A stretch of DNA of 64,000 nt from Corynebacterium pilosum DSM 20521 = CIP 103422 (GCF_000373805.1 NZ_KB892440.1:1-64000), one strand, 5' to 3'; numbered from the stretch's first letter, positions 38,241 through 48,547 are shown. Numbers and translations are program-made. The notes: generated by a model from the letters alone, not told the origin.

Positions 38241-39557
38241 ATGACACCAAACCGTGAACTCATTTTCAAGAACCTGTCCGAGATCGTCGCCTTCAATTCC
38301 GTGCACTCAGTGCCGGAGCTTGCCGACGATCACTCCGCAGCCGCACAGTGGGTCGTCGATAAGCTGACCGAAGCTGGACTGGACACCACGGCGTACGCCA
38401 CGATCGACGGGACCAAGACCATCATCGGCACCAAGGACCCCGTCGGCGATGCCCCGACCGTGCTGCTGTATGCGCACTATGATGTCGTTCCCGCCGGCGA
38501 CCCCGACGCGTGGACCAGCGACCCCTTCACCCTGACCGAACGCGATGGCCGCTGGTACGGCCGCGGCTCCGCCGACTGCAAGGGCAACCTAGTCATGCAC
38601 CTTGAGGCCCTGCGCCTTGCCGGCGAATTCGATGCCGGCCTGAAGGTAGTCGTCGAAGGCTCCGAGGAGATGGGCGGCAGCGGGCTGGAGGCGCTTATCG
38701 ACGATCAACCCGAACTCTTTGCCGCTGATGCCATCTTGATCGCCGATTCCGGCAACTCCGCCGTGGGTGTGCCCACCCTGACCACCATGCTGCGCGGCGG
38801 CGCGCGCGTCGATGTCACTGTAGACACCTTGCGCACCGGGGTCCACTCCGGCCAGTTCGGCGGCGCTGCCCCCGACGCGGTCGCAGCGCTGGTGCGCATC
38901 CTGGATTCGCTGCGCGACGAGCACGGCCGCACCGTCATCGACGGCGTAGAAACCGCGCAGAAGTGGGAAGGCGAGCCCTATGACCGCGCCCAGTTCCGCG
39001 AGGATGCTGGCGTGCTGGAAGGAGTGCAGCTGATGGGCACCGTCGAGGACGAACCCGCCGACATGGTGTGGGCGCGCCCGGCCGTCACCGTGATTGGTTT
39101 TAGCTCTACCCCAGTATCGGAGGCGGTCAACGCGGTACCGGCCACAGCGTCGGCAGCGCTCAACCTGCGTGTGCCACCGGCGGTGGATGCGCAGGATACC
39201 GTCGATAAGCTCGTGGCTCACCTGGAGGCGCACGCACCGTGGGGCGCCAAGGTCACCGTCACAGCCAGCGATACCAACCAGCCATTTTCCACCGACCCGA
39301 ACAAGCCCGCTGCGAAGCTTTTGGGCGAGTGCCTCGTGCGCGCCTACGACGCATCCGAGCTGAGCATCGTCGGCTCTGGCGGCTCCATCCCGCTGACCGC
39401 GAAGCTGCAGGAAAAGTTCCCTGACGCGGAGATTGCCCTGTTCGGCGTGGAGGAACCGCAGTCGACGATCCACTCCCCCGACGAGTCTGTGGACCCCACG
39501 GAGATCGAGAACATCGCCGTGGCCGAGGCCAACTTCCTGCAACAGTTCGGGAAATAA
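38241..39557 (+). CDS. M20-family metallodipeptidase
   Basis: 438 residues from the ATG at 38241; longer readings begin inside CIRCE 2. YAHYDVVPAGD holds the first zinc His and GRGSADCKGN the bridging Asp; EGSEEMGGSG has the catalytic Glu-Glu. A dimerisation domain follows (about 185-310) and a late His in QSTIHSPDE. It is the cytosolic dipeptidase type. No ribosome-binding site is visible; AAGAAT lies 8 bases before the ATG, suggesting a leaderless mRNA. Confidence 0.92.
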   Translation: MTPNRELIFKNLSEIVAFNSVHSVPELADDHSAAAQWVVDKLTEAGLDTTAYATIDGTKTIIGTKDPVGDAPTVLLYAHYDVVPAGDPDAWTSDPFTLTERDGRWYGRGSADCKGNLVMHLEALRLAGEFDAGLKVVVEGSEEMGGSGLEALIDDQPELFAADAILIADSGNSAVGVPTLTTMLRGGARVDVTVDTLRTGVHSGQFGGAAPDAVAALVRILDSLRDEHGRTVIDGVETAQKWEGEPYDRAQFREDAGVLEGVQLMGTVEDEPADMVWARPAVTVIGFSSTPVSEAVNAVPATASAALNLRVPPAVDAQDTVDKLVAHLEAHAPWGAKVTVTASDTNQPFSTDPNKPAAKLLGECLVRAYDASELSIVGSGGSIPLTAKLQEKFPDAEIALFGVEEPQSTIHSPDESVDPTEIENIAVAEANFLQQFGK

Positions 39558-39793
39558 TCGTCGGGATGCAACAGCACTATATATAACTGACACTTCGCAC
39601 CCAACGATTTTTATGGGTAAGGTGTGTGTCGTTGGCCGCGCCTCCTTGACGCCGCCGTTTTTGGGTGTTTCTCAGTTCTACATAGTGTCCGCGTTTGTGG
39701 ACCGCCAGCCGCTGGGGGCAGCACGCATGGGCGTTGATAGAGCACGGCTTGATGTCTCGTGTCCGTCAATGCAATAAAGAGGAGCTGCCCAAC
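39558..39793 (+). promoter_or_regulatory. long leader region of the mrp operon
   Basis: 236 bases without a recognisable gene. They contain TATATA (about 39580), TAAGGT (39617-39622) as possible -10 boxes, a GTCC...GGAC hairpin near 39690, and a short frame of 16 codons (39727-39777, preceded by GGGGG). That frame ends just before the mrpA ribosome-binding site AGAGGAG (39778-39784). A regulated leader is possible; I recognised no known riboswitch. Confidence 0.35.
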
Positions 39794-42700
39794 GTGCTCA
39801 CACTGCTTGTTGCCTTGGCTATCGCGACGATTGCTGCACCCTTCCTCATCAGATCGATGGGGCGGATTGCGTTCTGCCTGCTGGCTTTGGTGCCGGCGGC
39901 AGGCTTCGTCTGGATAGTCAGCCTCTTCACCACCGGCGCTTTTGCCCAAGGCGTAGAAATTCGAGCGGCCTATGAATGGATGCCGTCGGCGCATCTCAAC
40001 CTCGAATTCCGCCTGGACCCGCTGGCTGGTCTGTTCAGTCTTATCATCTTAGGCGTCGGTGCTTTAGTCCTGCTGTATTGCTGGGGCTATTTTGATTCCA
40101 ATCCCCGGCGCCTTTCCATGTTCGGCGCCCAGATGGTCTGCTTCGCGGCAGCCATGTACGGTCTGGTGATCTCCGACAACTTCCTGTTGATGTACATCTT
40201 CTGGGAGATCACCTCCGTTCTATCCTTCCTGCTGGTCGGATACTACGGCGAGCGTGCCTCTTCCCGCCGCGCCGCAGGCCAGGCCCTGATGGTGACCACC
40301 CTGGGTGGTTTGTCCATGCTGGTGGGCATCATCTTGTTTGGCCGCCAGACTGGCGTGTGGCGCCTCAGTGAGATCGCCACCTTCGACGCCGTGGGCGAAA
40401 CCCCTTATGCCACCGCCGCCGTGATTTTGATTCTGGCTGGTGCACTGTCCAAGTCCGCGATTGCCCCGACGCACTTCTGGCTGCCCGGCGCGATGGCTGC
40501 CCCCACCCCGGTGTCGGCTTACCTGCACTCCGCGGCCATGGTGAAGGCCGGTATCTACCTGGTCGCGCGCTTAGCCCCGGATTTCAATGCGATTGGCACC
40601 TGGCACCTGGTGGTGATTCCGCTGGGCGTGTTCACCATGCTTTTGGGCGGGTGGATGGCGCTGCGCCAGAAGGACCTGAAGCTGATTCTGGCCTACGGTA
40701 CGGTCTCCCAGCTGGGCTTCATCATGTCGATTATCGGCATCGGTTCGGAAGAGGCTTTGCAGGCGGGCCTGGTGCTCACCTTCAGCCACTCTCTGTTTAA
40801 GGCAGCGCTATTTATGATCGTCGGCGCGATCGACCACACCACCGGCACCCGCGATATCCGCGAACTGTCCGGCCTGGGCCGCAAGCAGCCGCTGATAGCC
40901 ACCTTGGCGGTCATCTCTGCCGCATCGATGGCGGGTATCCCGCCGCTGTTGGGCTTCATCGCTAAGGAAGCAGCGCTGACCAACGCGCTGACCGAGCCGC
41001 TGCTGACCGGCATGCCGGGCCAGTTGCTGCTGGTCGGCGTGGTCGTCGGTTCCATTCTGACGATGGCCTACTCCCTCTACTTCCTGTGGGGAGCCTTCTC
41101 GACGAAGGAGCTTGCCGACGGCACCGACAACGCCGTGGAGACGATGCACAATATTGGCCCGTCCCTGTGGTTCTCCCCGGCTGTGCTCACCGCACTGACG
41201 GTTTTCCTTGGCCTGTTCCCTGGCTGGCTGGACCGCGCGATCACCTCGCACCTCAACGCCCGCTACCCAGAAACCCAGCCGGAGCCACTGGCACTGTGGC
41301 ACGGGTTTAATATCCCGCTGCTGCTCACCGTGGTCATCATCGTCCTGGGTTCGCTGCTGTTCTGGAAGCGCAAGCTGCTGCAGTACTTCTACGATGAGAA
41401 GCCGGCCCTGGGCTCCGCCGACACTGTCTACGACAACACCTTGCGTGGCCTGTCGCAGATCTCCCTGCGTTTGACGGCGTCCACCCAGCGCGGTTCGCTC
41501 ACCATTAACTTGGGTGTGATTTTCGCCGTGCTCATCTTGGTGCCGCTGGTGTCCTTGATCTTGGGTGAGCGCACCGATATCCGCATGGTGCTGTGGGATA
41601 GCCCGTGGCAGGCGATCGCCTCGGTGATCATCATCGTGATGGCTTTCGCCGCAACCCAGATGGAAAACCGTCTGTCCGGCATTATCGCCGTGGGCATGAC
41701 CGGTTACTCCCTGGCGTTCATCTTCGCGCTGCACGGCGCACCGGACTTGGCGCTCACCCAGACCCTGGTGGAGACCATCGTGATGGTGGTATTCATGCTG
41801 GTGCTGCGCAAGATGCCCACCCAGATCGAACCACGGCAGAACCAGGACAACCGCCTGCGTGCGTGGCTGTCCGTGGCCGTGGGCCTGTCGGTGACCATCG
41901 TCGCTGTGTTCGCTATCTCGGCGCGCACGGAGCGCCCGATTTCGGATCTCATGCCGGACCTGGCCTACGACATCGGCCACGGCGCCAACACCGTCAACGT
42001 GTTGCTCGTGGACCTGCGTGCCTGGGATACCTTCGGTGAGATCTCCGTGCTTGTCATCGCCGCGACCGGCGTGGCCAGCCTGATTTACCGCACCCGCTCC
42101 TTCGTGCGCCCGTCGCGTCGCCCAACCCTGTCGACGACGTCTCGTCGCTGGCTGGCCGCCGATGTGGATTCGGAGAAGGCACAGAACCGCTCGCTCATGG
42201 TGGACGTGGTCACCCGCGTGCTCTTCCCATCGATGATGGCGCTGTCCCTCTACTTCTTCTTCGCGGGCCACAATGCTCCGGGTGGCGGTTTCGCCGGCGG
42301 CCTCGTCGCCGCCTTGGCGATCACCCTGCGCTACCTGGCGGGTGGCCGCGACGAACTGGAAGAGACGCTGCCGATCGACCCCGCGAAGATCCTGGGCACC
42401 GGCCTGATCCTGTCGGCAGCCGCCGCAGTGATCCCGATGTTCCGCGGACAACCGCCACTGACCTCGGATTTCGCGGAAGTGACCTTGCCGCTGATCGGCG
42501 AAATCGCCATCCCGTCCGCGCTGCTTTTCGACGCCGGCGTATACATCATCGTCGTCGGCCTGATCATGCACATCCTCACCTCCATGGGCGGCCACCTCGA
42601 CCAGGAGGAAGAGGTGCGCAAGCAGCGCGCACGCGACCGTGCTCGTTCACTCAAGCGCAAGGCAGAATTCCGCCGCCGCCAACAGGAGCAGCGCAAGAAG

Positions 42701-42838
42701 CGGATTGCTGCTCAGCACAATGCGCCGGGTTCGTCGTCAAGCGCAAGCGAGACATCCGGTTCCACGGTAGCCACCCTGGAAAAGGGCCAAGAAACAGACC
42801 ACAGTAAGAACCGAGAAGAAGAAAGCGAGGACAAGTAA
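39794..42838 (+). CDS. mrpA: Mrp antiporter subunit A (fused A-B form)
   Basis: 1014 residues from the GTG at 39794, which has AGAGGAG 9 bases before it. The first about 750 residues are NuoL/MrpA-like: many helices, with SAIAPTHFWLPGAMAAPTPVSAYLHSA typical of proton-pumping subunits. The C-terminal part (about 800-960: HNAPGGGFAGGLVAALA) is the MrpB domain, so A and B are one protein, as in other actinobacteria. A basic/Ser-rich tail follows. First gene of a six-gene Na+/H+ antiporter operon (A-C-D-E-F-G). Confidence 0.95.
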   Translation: MLTLLVALAIATIAAPFLIRSMGRIAFCLLALVPAAGFVWIVSLFTTGAFAQGVEIRAAYEWMPSAHLNLEFRLDPLAGLFSLIILGVGALVLLYCWGYFDSNPRRLSMFGAQMVCFAAAMYGLVISDNFLLMYIFWEITSVLSFLLVGYYGERASSRRAAGQALMVTTLGGLSMLVGIILFGRQTGVWRLSEIATFDAVGETPYATAAVILILAGALSKSAIAPTHFWLPGAMAAPTPVSAYLHSAAMVKAGIYLVARLAPDFNAIGTWHLVVIPLGVFTMLLGGWMALRQKDLKLILAYGTVSQLGFIMSIIGIGSEEALQAGLVLTFSHSLFKAALFMIVGAIDHTTGTRDIRELSGLGRKQPLIATLAVISAASMAGIPPLLGFIAKEAALTNALTEPLLTGMPGQLLLVGVVVGSILTMAYSLYFLWGAFSTKELADGTDNAVETMHNIGPSLWFSPAVLTALTVFLGLFPGWLDRAITSHLNARYPETQPEPLALWHGFNIPLLLTVVIIVLGSLLFWKRKLLQYFYDEKPALGSADTVYDNTLRGLSQISLRLTASTQRGSLTINLGVIFAVLILVPLVSLILGERTDIRMVLWDSPWQAIASVIIIVMAFAATQMENRLSGIIAVGMTGYSLAFIFALHGAPDLALTQTLVETIVMVVFMLVLRKMPTQIEPRQNQDNRLRAWLSVAVGLSVTIVAVFAISARTERPISDLMPDLAYDIGHGANTVNVLLVDLRAWDTFGEISVLVIAATGVASLIYRTRSFVRPSRRPTLSTTSRRWLAADVDSEKAQNRSLMVDVVTRVLFPSMMALSLYFFFAGHNAPGGGFAGGLVAALAITLRYLAGGRDELEETLPIDPAKILGTGLILSAAAAVIPMFRGQPPLTSDFAEVTLPLIGEIAIPSALLFDAGVYIIVVGLIMHILTSMGGHLDQEEEVRKQRARDRARSLKRKAEFRRRQQEQRKKRIAAQHNAPGSSSSASETSGSTVATLEKGQETDHSKNREEESEDK

Positions 42839-43330
42839 ATGGAAGCCAATCTCTTTCTCATCCTCGCCTCCGGCGCCCTCATCGCGTGTGGCACCTACCT
42901 GATGCTGGACCGTGCGATGACGCGCATGCTGATGGGCATCCTGCTCATCGGTAATGGCGCGAACTTGCTGATCCTGCAGGCCGGTGGCTCGGCGGGCTCA
43001 CCGCCGATCATGAACCGTGACTCTGAGGTCTACGGTGACCAGGTCGCCGACCCACTGGCTCAGGCCATGATCTTGACCGCCATTGTGATTTCGATGGCGA
43101 TGACCGCGTTCATTCTCGCGCTGGCCTACCGCCAGTACCGTTACCGCACCGCCGACATCATTGAGGATGACTCGGAGGACCAGGCAATTGCGGCGCGTCC
43201 GGCCACCGCTTCGGCGGCGCCGGACCATGACGCCTCCGATGACCCTGAAACTGGGCGTCTCACTGCAGAAGGCGACGCCTTCGGCCCGCGTTCATTCGAA
43301 GACCCAGTCACGGAGGCCGACGATGACTAG
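42839..43330 (+). CDS. mrpC: Mrp antiporter subunit C
   Basis: 163 residues; three helices as in NuoK/MrpC (GTYLMLDRAMTRMLMGILLIGNGANLLIL, then ADPLAQAMILTAIVISMAMTAFILAL). An acidic, Ala/Pro-rich tail of about 60 residues is longer than usual. Its stop is overlapped by mrpD (ATGACTAG). Confidence 0.95.
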   Translation: MEANLFLILASGALIACGTYLMLDRAMTRMLMGILLIGNGANLLILQAGGSAGSPPIMNRDSEVYGDQVADPLAQAMILTAIVISMAMTAFILALAYRQYRYRTADIIEDDSEDQAIAARPATASAAPDHDASDDPETGRLTAEGDAFGPRSFEDPVTEADDD

Positions 43331-45155
43331 TTTTTCCGCAGAGTACGTCGAAGCGCTGCTTCCGTACATGCCCTATCTGATCCCACTGCCGGTACTCTTG
43401 CCGGCGATCGCTGCCGCGTTGGCCCTGCTGTTCGGCAAGCACGTCAACTTCCAGCGCACCATCGCAATCATCACCCTGATCATGCTGATGGTGCTGAACG
43501 GCTCGATGATCCTGGTCACCGACCTCGAGGGCATCCAGACCGTCCAGCTGGGCGGGTGGGACGCGCCGATCGGCATCACGCTGGTCGCGGACCGCTTGTC
43601 GACGATGATGCTGTTCGTCTCCGCCATCGTCCTGTTCTGTGTGATGTGGTACGCCATCTCCCAGGGTGTTCGCGACGGCACAGACGAAGAGCCAGTGGCT
43701 GTCTTCCTGCCGGTGTACATGCTGCTGACCATGGGCGTGAACCTATCCTTCTTGGCGGGTGACCTCTTCAACCTGTACGTCGGCTTCGAGGTCTTCCTCG
43801 TCGCCTCCTACGTGCTGCTCACGTTGGGCGCATCGCCGGATCGTGTGCGTGCCGGTATCGGCTACGTGATGGTCTCGATGCTGTCCTCCATGATCTTCCT
43901 GTTCGCCCTAGCCGGCGTGTACGCCGCGGTGGGCACAGTGAACATGGCGCAGATTGGTCTGCGGATGGAGGACATCCCGGACGGCACCCGTACCGCCATT
44001 TTCGCTACCCTGCTTGTGGCCTTCGGCATTAAGGCGGCGATCTTCCCGCTGGATGCCTGGCTGCCGGACTCCTACCCCACCGCCCCATCGCTGGTCACCG
44101 CCGTGTTCGCAGGCCTGCTGACGAAGGTGGGTGTGTACTCGATCATCCGCATGCGCTCCGCCGTGTTCACGGACGGGTCGCTGGATACCTTGCTGATGTG
44201 GGTGGCGCTGGCCACGATGATCGTGGGTATTTTGGGTGCGTTGGCGCAGAATGACATCAAGCGTTTGCTGTCCTTTACCCTGGTCAGCCATATCGGCTAC
44301 ATGATTTTCGGTATCGCACTGGGTTCCGCCCAGGGACTCAGTGGTGCGATCTTCTACGCGGTGCACCACATTCTGGTGCAGACCAGTCTCTTCCTCGTGG
44401 TTGGACTGATCGAGCGTCAGGCCGGTACCTCGTCGTTACGCAGGCTGGGTTCGCTAATGTACACCGCGCCGGTGATCGCCGTCTTGTACTTCATCCCCGC
44501 CATCAACCTGGGCGGTATCCCACCGTTCTCCGGCTTCCTGGGCAAGATTCTGCTGCTGGAGGCCGGCGCGAACGAGGGCTCCTGGCTGTCCTGGGTCCTG
44601 ATCGGTGGCGCCGTGGTGACCTCCCTGCTGACCCTCTACGTGATGGTTCTGGTGTGGTCGAAGGGCTTCTGGCGCGACCGCAAGGACGCACCGGAGGGCG
44701 AGCTTGTCGATGCTCAACCGTCCCCATTGGTTGATGTCACCGACACCATCACCCTGAAGGAGCGCGCTGACGTGGGACGCCTGCCTTTCGGCATGGTCGC
44801 ATCCACCGCCACCCTCATCGTGGCCTCGCTGTCCGTGACGGTGCTGGCCGGCCCGATTTCCGGGGTGACCGGACGTGCCGCCGAATCCGCACAAGACGTC
44901 AATATTTACCGCACCGCCGTTCTGGGCGACCGGGCTGATAACCCTGGACGCACCGTCGACCAGCAGCGTCTCGACGATGGCACCGACTCCCTGGACCAGC
45001 GCAAGCACGAGCTGCCAGAGCCGGCACCAGGGATCGTGGAGAGCCGTGCCCCTGAATCCCCGACGGAAAGAATCACGAGAGAAACCCCCACCATGTCTGG
45101 CGTGACTACGGAACCTATCCCGCTGCCCGCCCCCACTGAGGAGGTGTCCCGCTAA
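43323..45155 (+). CDS. mrpD: Mrp antiporter subunit D
   Basis: 610 residues from the ATG at 43323. A NuoN/MrpD-type subunit with about 14 helices, including FGIKAAIFPLDAWLPDSYPTAPS with its conserved Lys and LGGIPPFSGFLGK. A hydrophilic C-terminal extension of about 100 residues, with several Glu/Pro-rich stretches, is unusual in length. Confidence 0.95.
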   Translation: MTSFSAEYVEALLPYMPYLIPLPVLLPAIAAALALLFGKHVNFQRTIAIITLIMLMVLNGSMILVTDLEGIQTVQLGGWDAPIGITLVADRLSTMMLFVSAIVLFCVMWYAISQGVRDGTDEEPVAVFLPVYMLLTMGVNLSFLAGDLFNLYVGFEVFLVASYVLLTLGASPDRVRAGIGYVMVSMLSSMIFLFALAGVYAAVGTVNMAQIGLRMEDIPDGTRTAIFATLLVAFGIKAAIFPLDAWLPDSYPTAPSLVTAVFAGLLTKVGVYSIIRMRSAVFTDGSLDTLLMWVALATMIVGILGALAQNDIKRLLSFTLVSHIGYMIFGIALGSAQGLSGAIFYAVHHILVQTSLFLVVGLIERQAGTSSLRRLGSLMYTAPVIAVLYFIPAINLGGIPPFSGFLGKILLLEAGANEGSWLSWVLIGGAVVTSLLTLYVMVLVWSKGFWRDRKDAPEGELVDAQPSPLVDVTDTITLKERADVGRLPFGMVASTATLIVASLSVTVLAGPISGVTGRAAESAQDVNIYRTAVLGDRADNPGRTVDQQRLDDGTDSLDQRKHELPEPAPGIVESRAPESPTERITRETPTMSGVTTEPIPLPAPTEEVSR

Positions 45156-45664
45156 TGTCTGGAGTGCGCAACCGCCTACGCGTCTCGTTTATCATCTGGC
45201 TCACGCTGATGTGGATCCTGCTGATGGGCGAATTGTCCTGGGCGAACTTCTTCGGTGGCTTTGCCGTCGGAACGCTGATCGTCTTGCTGCTGCCGCTGCC
45301 GGCGATGCCGTTGGACAACTTCCGCATCTACTGGCCGGCCGCGATCCGTTTCGTGTTCACCTGGATTGGTGAGCTGATCGTTGCGTCGGTGAAGGTGTCC
45401 TGGTTGGCGATCCGCCCGAAGGACCCACCGAAGACCGCCATCCTACATGTGCCGATGCGCGTGTCGAACGAGCTCGTGCTCTACTTCGCCACCTCCGCAT
45501 ATAACCTGCAGCCGGGTGGTTCGGTCAGCGATATTGACATCGCCAACCGGATGTGGACGATCCACGTTCTCGACGCCGACGACCAAGAAGACATCGACCG
45601 CGAAATTGAAAGTGTGGCCACCCTGGAACGCCGCATGTTGGCCATCTTCGAAAGGGGGCTATAA
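45155..45664 (+). CDS. mrpE: Mrp antiporter subunit E
   Basis: 169 residues. Two N-terminal helices and a cytosolic domain with LHVPMRVSNELVLYFATSAYNLQPG. MrpE supports assembly of the complex. ATG overlaps the mrpD stop (TAATG). Confidence 0.93.
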   Translation: MSGVRNRLRVSFIIWLTLMWILLMGELSWANFFGGFAVGTLIVLLLPLPAMPLDNFRIYWPAAIRFVFTWIGELIVASVKVSWLAIRPKDPPKTAILHVPMRVSNELVLYFATSAYNLQPGGSVSDIDIANRMWTIHVLDADDQEDIDREIESVATLERRMLAIFERGL

Positions 45665-45940
45665 ATGAATCCCGAACTGTATAACTCTTTTCTCCTCATC
45701 GCGGCCGTGTTCCTCACCGCCGGTTTCCTCTTGATGACCTGGCGCATCATGGTCGGCCCCGACTCGCTGGACCGCATGCTGGGTATGGACGGCGTGGTCG
45801 CCATGCTGCAGTGCGCGCTGGCCACCTATATTTGCTGGACACTGGACACCACCGTGGCCAATGTCATGATGGTCATCGCCCTGCTGGGCTTCATCGGATC
45901 CCTGTCCGTGGCACGCTTCCGCAAGAGGGATGGTTCCTAA
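45665..45940 (+). CDS. mrpF: Mrp antiporter subunit F
   Basis: 91 residues, three helices, with MTWRIMVGPDSLDRMLGMD typical of MrpF. It follows mrpE directly. Confidence 0.93.
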   Translation: MNPELYNSFLLIAAVFLTAGFLLMTWRIMVGPDSLDRMLGMDGVVAMLQCALATYICWTLDTTVANVMMVIALLGFIGSLSVARFRKRDGS

Positions 45941-46351
45941 ATGTCTGATTTTAATTACTCACTGATCAGCGACATTATCTCGCTGATCCTGATCATCTCT
46001 GGATCTTTCCTGGTGTTCTCCGCGGCGGTGGGCGTGATCCGGTTCAAGGACACGATGAGCCGCATTCACGCGGTGACCAAGCCACAGACCACTGGCCTGA
46101 TCCTGATGGTGATTGGCGCCATCGTCCGGCTGCTGGGCTCTCCCGATTTCGGGGTCGCAGAACGCTCCGACATCGGCATGCTGATCCTGCTGATTCTGTT
46201 TGCGCTGATGACCAACCCGGTTACCGCGCAGCGTTTGGGCCGTGTTTCGCGCCGCGAAGCGCTCTACGGCTCCAAGAAGGACATGTCGCGTAACGACGCC
46301 CCTGCCGAACACCGCCCGCGCCGCGGCAAGCCTGGCGGCGAGCGGCGCTAA
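45941..46351 (+). CDS. mrpG: Mrp antiporter subunit G
   Basis: 136 residues, three helices, with [21 protein letters not shown], the MrpG signature. The tail is basic ([12 protein letters not shown]). It overlaps the convergent ligase gene by 4 bases; no terminator separates them. Confidence 0.93.
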   Translation: MSDFNYSLISDIISLILIISGSFLVFSAAVGVIRFKDTMSRIHAVTKPQTTGLILMVIGAIVRLLGSPDFGVAERSDIGMLILLILFALMTNPVTAQRLGRVSRREALYGSKKDMSRNDAPAEHRPRRGKPGGERR

Positions 46352-47484
46352 GGTTTCCAGACCAGCGTCTCCATCTCCTCGCAGGTGGCGTCGACAACGT
46401 CGCGCCAATCGCGGGTGACATCAAAGATGCGGCGCTGGCGCTGGTAGCCGCCACCGCGTTCAAGAATCTCAAGAACTAATTCGAGCTCGTCGACGCAGCC
46501 CAGGCGCTCCGCTACGGGGCGTAGGTCGTCGACAAGCTCCACAAGTTCTTCGGTGACCCAGCGCTCATCGGTGTCGCGGGAGGTCACCACCAAAGCTTCC
46601 AAACCATAGCGGGCACCACGCCACTTATTTTCGGCGACGTGCCACGGCTGCAGGGTGGGAGGTTCCACGCCCTCGTCGATAAGCGAATCGTAGTAGACCA
46701 CCAAGCAGTGCGTTAGCGCCACGATGGCGGCAAGTTCGCGCAGGTTGGAGGTAGCGTCGCTGATGCGCACCTCAATGGTGCCCCACTTGGCGGCGGGGCG
46801 GATATCAAAGTGCATGGACCCGGTGTGGTTGATCACGCCGGAGGTGCGCTGGTCCGTCATGAACTGGACCCATTCCTCCCACGAGCCGAACTGGTAAGGC
46901 ATGCCGGCGGTGGGAAGCTGCTGGTAGAGCATGGTGCGGTTGGAGGCGTAGCCGGTATCCAGCCCGTCCCAGCCCGGCGAGGACGCTGAGATCGCCAGCA
47001 GGTGCGCATACTTCGTCATCAGCGCGTTGATGATGGGCCACACGCGGTCTTCGTGCCGCACGCCAACATGCACGTGGATGCCCCAGAGCAGCATCTGTTG
47101 GCCCCAGTACTTGGTGCGGTTGATGATCTCCGCGTAGGTCATCTTCGCCGAGACCGGCTGCTTGCGGAAATCAGAGAAGGGGTGGCCGCCGCTGGCCCAC
47201 AGGCGCAGGCCGCGTTCCTCGGTGACTTCGCGGATCTTGCCCAAGGTGTCGTCCAGGTAGGCGACGGCCTCGGGCGTGGTGTGGCAGACAGGGGTGACCA
47301 GTTCGATGGTGTTTTGCAGGAATTCGCGTTCCAGGTGCAGGCCAGGATTGCGCTGCTCAACCTCCTCGATCACTTCGACGGCGAAAGGTACGAGGTCGCG
47401 CGTTTCTGGGTCAACGAGGCAGATCTCCCACTCCACACCAAGGGTGGGTTCGGGTGAGCGCGCAAAGTCCCGGTATGGATCCAC
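46348..47484 (-). CDS. carboxylate-amine ligase, glutamate-cysteine ligase 2 (YbdK) family
   Basis: 378 residues. [13 protein letters not shown] at the start, [19 protein letters not shown] and [13 protein letters not shown] are the GCS2 blocks. YbdK-type enzymes have weak gamma-glutamylcysteine ligase activity; the true substrate here is open, since corynebacteria make mycothiol rather than glutathione. GTG start overlaps the stop of the LytR_C gene (TAGTG). Confidence 0.85.
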   Translation of the reverse strand: MDPYRDFARSPEPTLGVEWEICLVDPETRDLVPFAVEVIEEVEQRNPGLHLEREFLQNTIELVTPVCHTTPEAVAYLDDTLGKIREVTEERGLRLWASGGHPFSDFRKQPVSAKMTYAEIINRTKYWGQQMLLWGIHVHVGVRHEDRVWPIINALMTKYAHLLAISASSPGWDGLDTGYASNRTMLYQQLPTAGMPYQFGSWEEWVQFMTDQRTSGVINHTGSMHFDIRPAAKWGTIEVRISDATSNLRELAAIVALTHCLVVYYDSLIDEGVEPPTLQPWHVAENKWRGARYGLEALVVTSRDTDERWVTEELVELVDDLRPVAERLGCVDELELVLEILERGGGYQRQRRIFDVTRDWRDVVDATCEEMETLVWKP

Positions 47485-48287
47485 TAGAGGTTTACCTGTC
47501 CTGTCAGTACGAGGGTGAGGGCACCGCCCTCAGTTGCTTCCCTGGGAAGATTATCAACATTAGCGCGTGCAACACCACCGACCTTGTCGGCAAGATCACG
47601 CGCCTTCTTCTCCGCGCCATCAACTGCAGGGTCGAAGAACACGGTGGTCTCTGTGAGGATCATCTGTTCTTCGGGAATATTGCCGGATTCGACGCCGACT
47701 TTCGTGCCGTCTTCGCGCAGCTGCTGCGACACGTCCGCCGCCAGACCGGTGATGGTGGAGTTGTTGTAGACGTTCACCACGTCAGCCTTGGGCGCGTCCG
47801 GTGCGTTCGCCGCTCCGCGGTTGCTTACCGACGAGTCCCCCGCCCGGTCTGCGCCACCCGCGGGAGCTGGCGCGCGGTCTGCTTCGCCTTCGCGTGCAGG
47901 ATCACGGTCAGCGCCTTCTCCCTCGCGGGCGGCGTCGCCGCCTGGGGCTGCAGGCTGACCGGCCTGCGGGTTATCAGCTCCATTGGTCCCTTCAGCACCT
48001 GCCACGCCTTCGGCGCCCTGCTCGGCAGTCGCGGTGGAGTCCACGTCGCCAGATGCAGCTGTGTTCTCAGAATCGCCGCCCTGGGTAAGCGCGTAGAGCG
48101 CCCACAGGCCCAGGGCAACGGCCACGGCGATCAGGATCATGGCCAGACCGCGGTACGGGAAGGCGCCCGCGGCGGCACCACCTGCGGCGGTCGAGCTTGC
48201 AGAGGTAGAGCCCGCGGCGACGGTCTCAGCAGCGTCGGTTTCTACGTTGTCATCGAAGAAGTCATCGTTCTGATTCTCATTAGTCAC
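47484..48287 (-). CDS. LytR C-terminal-domain membrane protein
   Basis: 267 residues from the GTG at 48285-48287. Acidic N-terminus, one helix (about 45-65), a long Ala/Gly/Asp/Glu-rich tether (70-165) and a LytR_C domain (about 168-265) beginning [21 protein letters not shown]. In related proteins this domain is found after LytR-CpsA-Psr ligases or alone, and acts in the wall. There is no LCP catalytic domain here. Confidence 0.85.
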   Translation of the reverse strand: MTNENQNDDFFDDNVETDAAETVAAGSTSASSTAAGGAAAGAFPYRGLAMILIAVAVALGLWALYALTQGGDSENTAASGDVDSTATAEQGAEGVAGAEGTNGADNPQAGQPAAPGGDAAREGEGADRDPAREGEADRAPAPAGGADRAGDSSVSNRGAANAPDAPKADVVNVYNNSTITGLAADVSQQLREDGTKVGVESGNIPEEQMILTETTVFFDPAVDGAEKKARDLADKVGGVARANVDNLPREATEGGALTLVLTGQVNL

Positions 48288-48297
48288 ACACGCAACA

Positions 48298-48531
48298 TTA
48301 GTCACTTCCGCCACTATTGCCATCTCGGACACGCTGCAGACGCCGCACTAATTGCGGACGCGCCGCCAGGGCCAGGGGGTCGTCGATAAGCATGTTGAGC
48401 CGCTGGTAATAACGCACCGCGCTCAGGCCGAGCTCGCGCCGAATCGCGTCCTCCTTCGCGCCGACGGAACGCGGGGCCCTGGCTTCGAAGTCCAGCAGGC
48501 GGAGGTCCTCGTCGTTTAGTTTCTGGGGCAT
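48298..48531 (-). CDS. DUF3263 protein
   Basis: 77 residues from the ATG at 48529-48531; longer readings run into def. KLNDEDLRLLDFEARAPRSVGAKEDAIRRELGLS resembles a helix-turn-helix (DUF3263), followed by YYQRLNMLIDDPLAL. Possibly a small DNA-binding protein. It diverges from def with only 16 bases between start codons. TACAGT lies 6 bases before its ATG. Confidence 0.82.
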   Translation of the reverse strand: MPQKLNDEDLRLLDFEARAPRSVGAKEDAIRRELGLSAVRYYQRLNMLIDDPLALAARPQLVRRLQRVRDGNSGGSD

Positions 48532-48547
48532 GCCTAAACTGTAGGGC
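48532..48547. promoter_or_regulatory. overlapping divergent leaderless promoters
   Basis: The 16 bases between two divergent ATG codons hold TAAACT (48535-48540) for def and TACAGT (minus strand, 48538-48543) for the DUF3263 gene, sharing 3 bases. Neither gene has room for a ribosome-binding site. Confidence 0.6.

Noticed and set aside
39695..39793. N-terminal extension of mrpA from an upstream GTG
   Set aside because: The added 33 residues are hydrophilic and unlike MrpA; a strong AGAGGAG precedes the GTG at 39794.
40808..42595. 595-codon minus-strand frame opposite mrpA
   Set aside because: His/Gln/Asp-rich composition typical of antisense shadows of membrane-protein genes.
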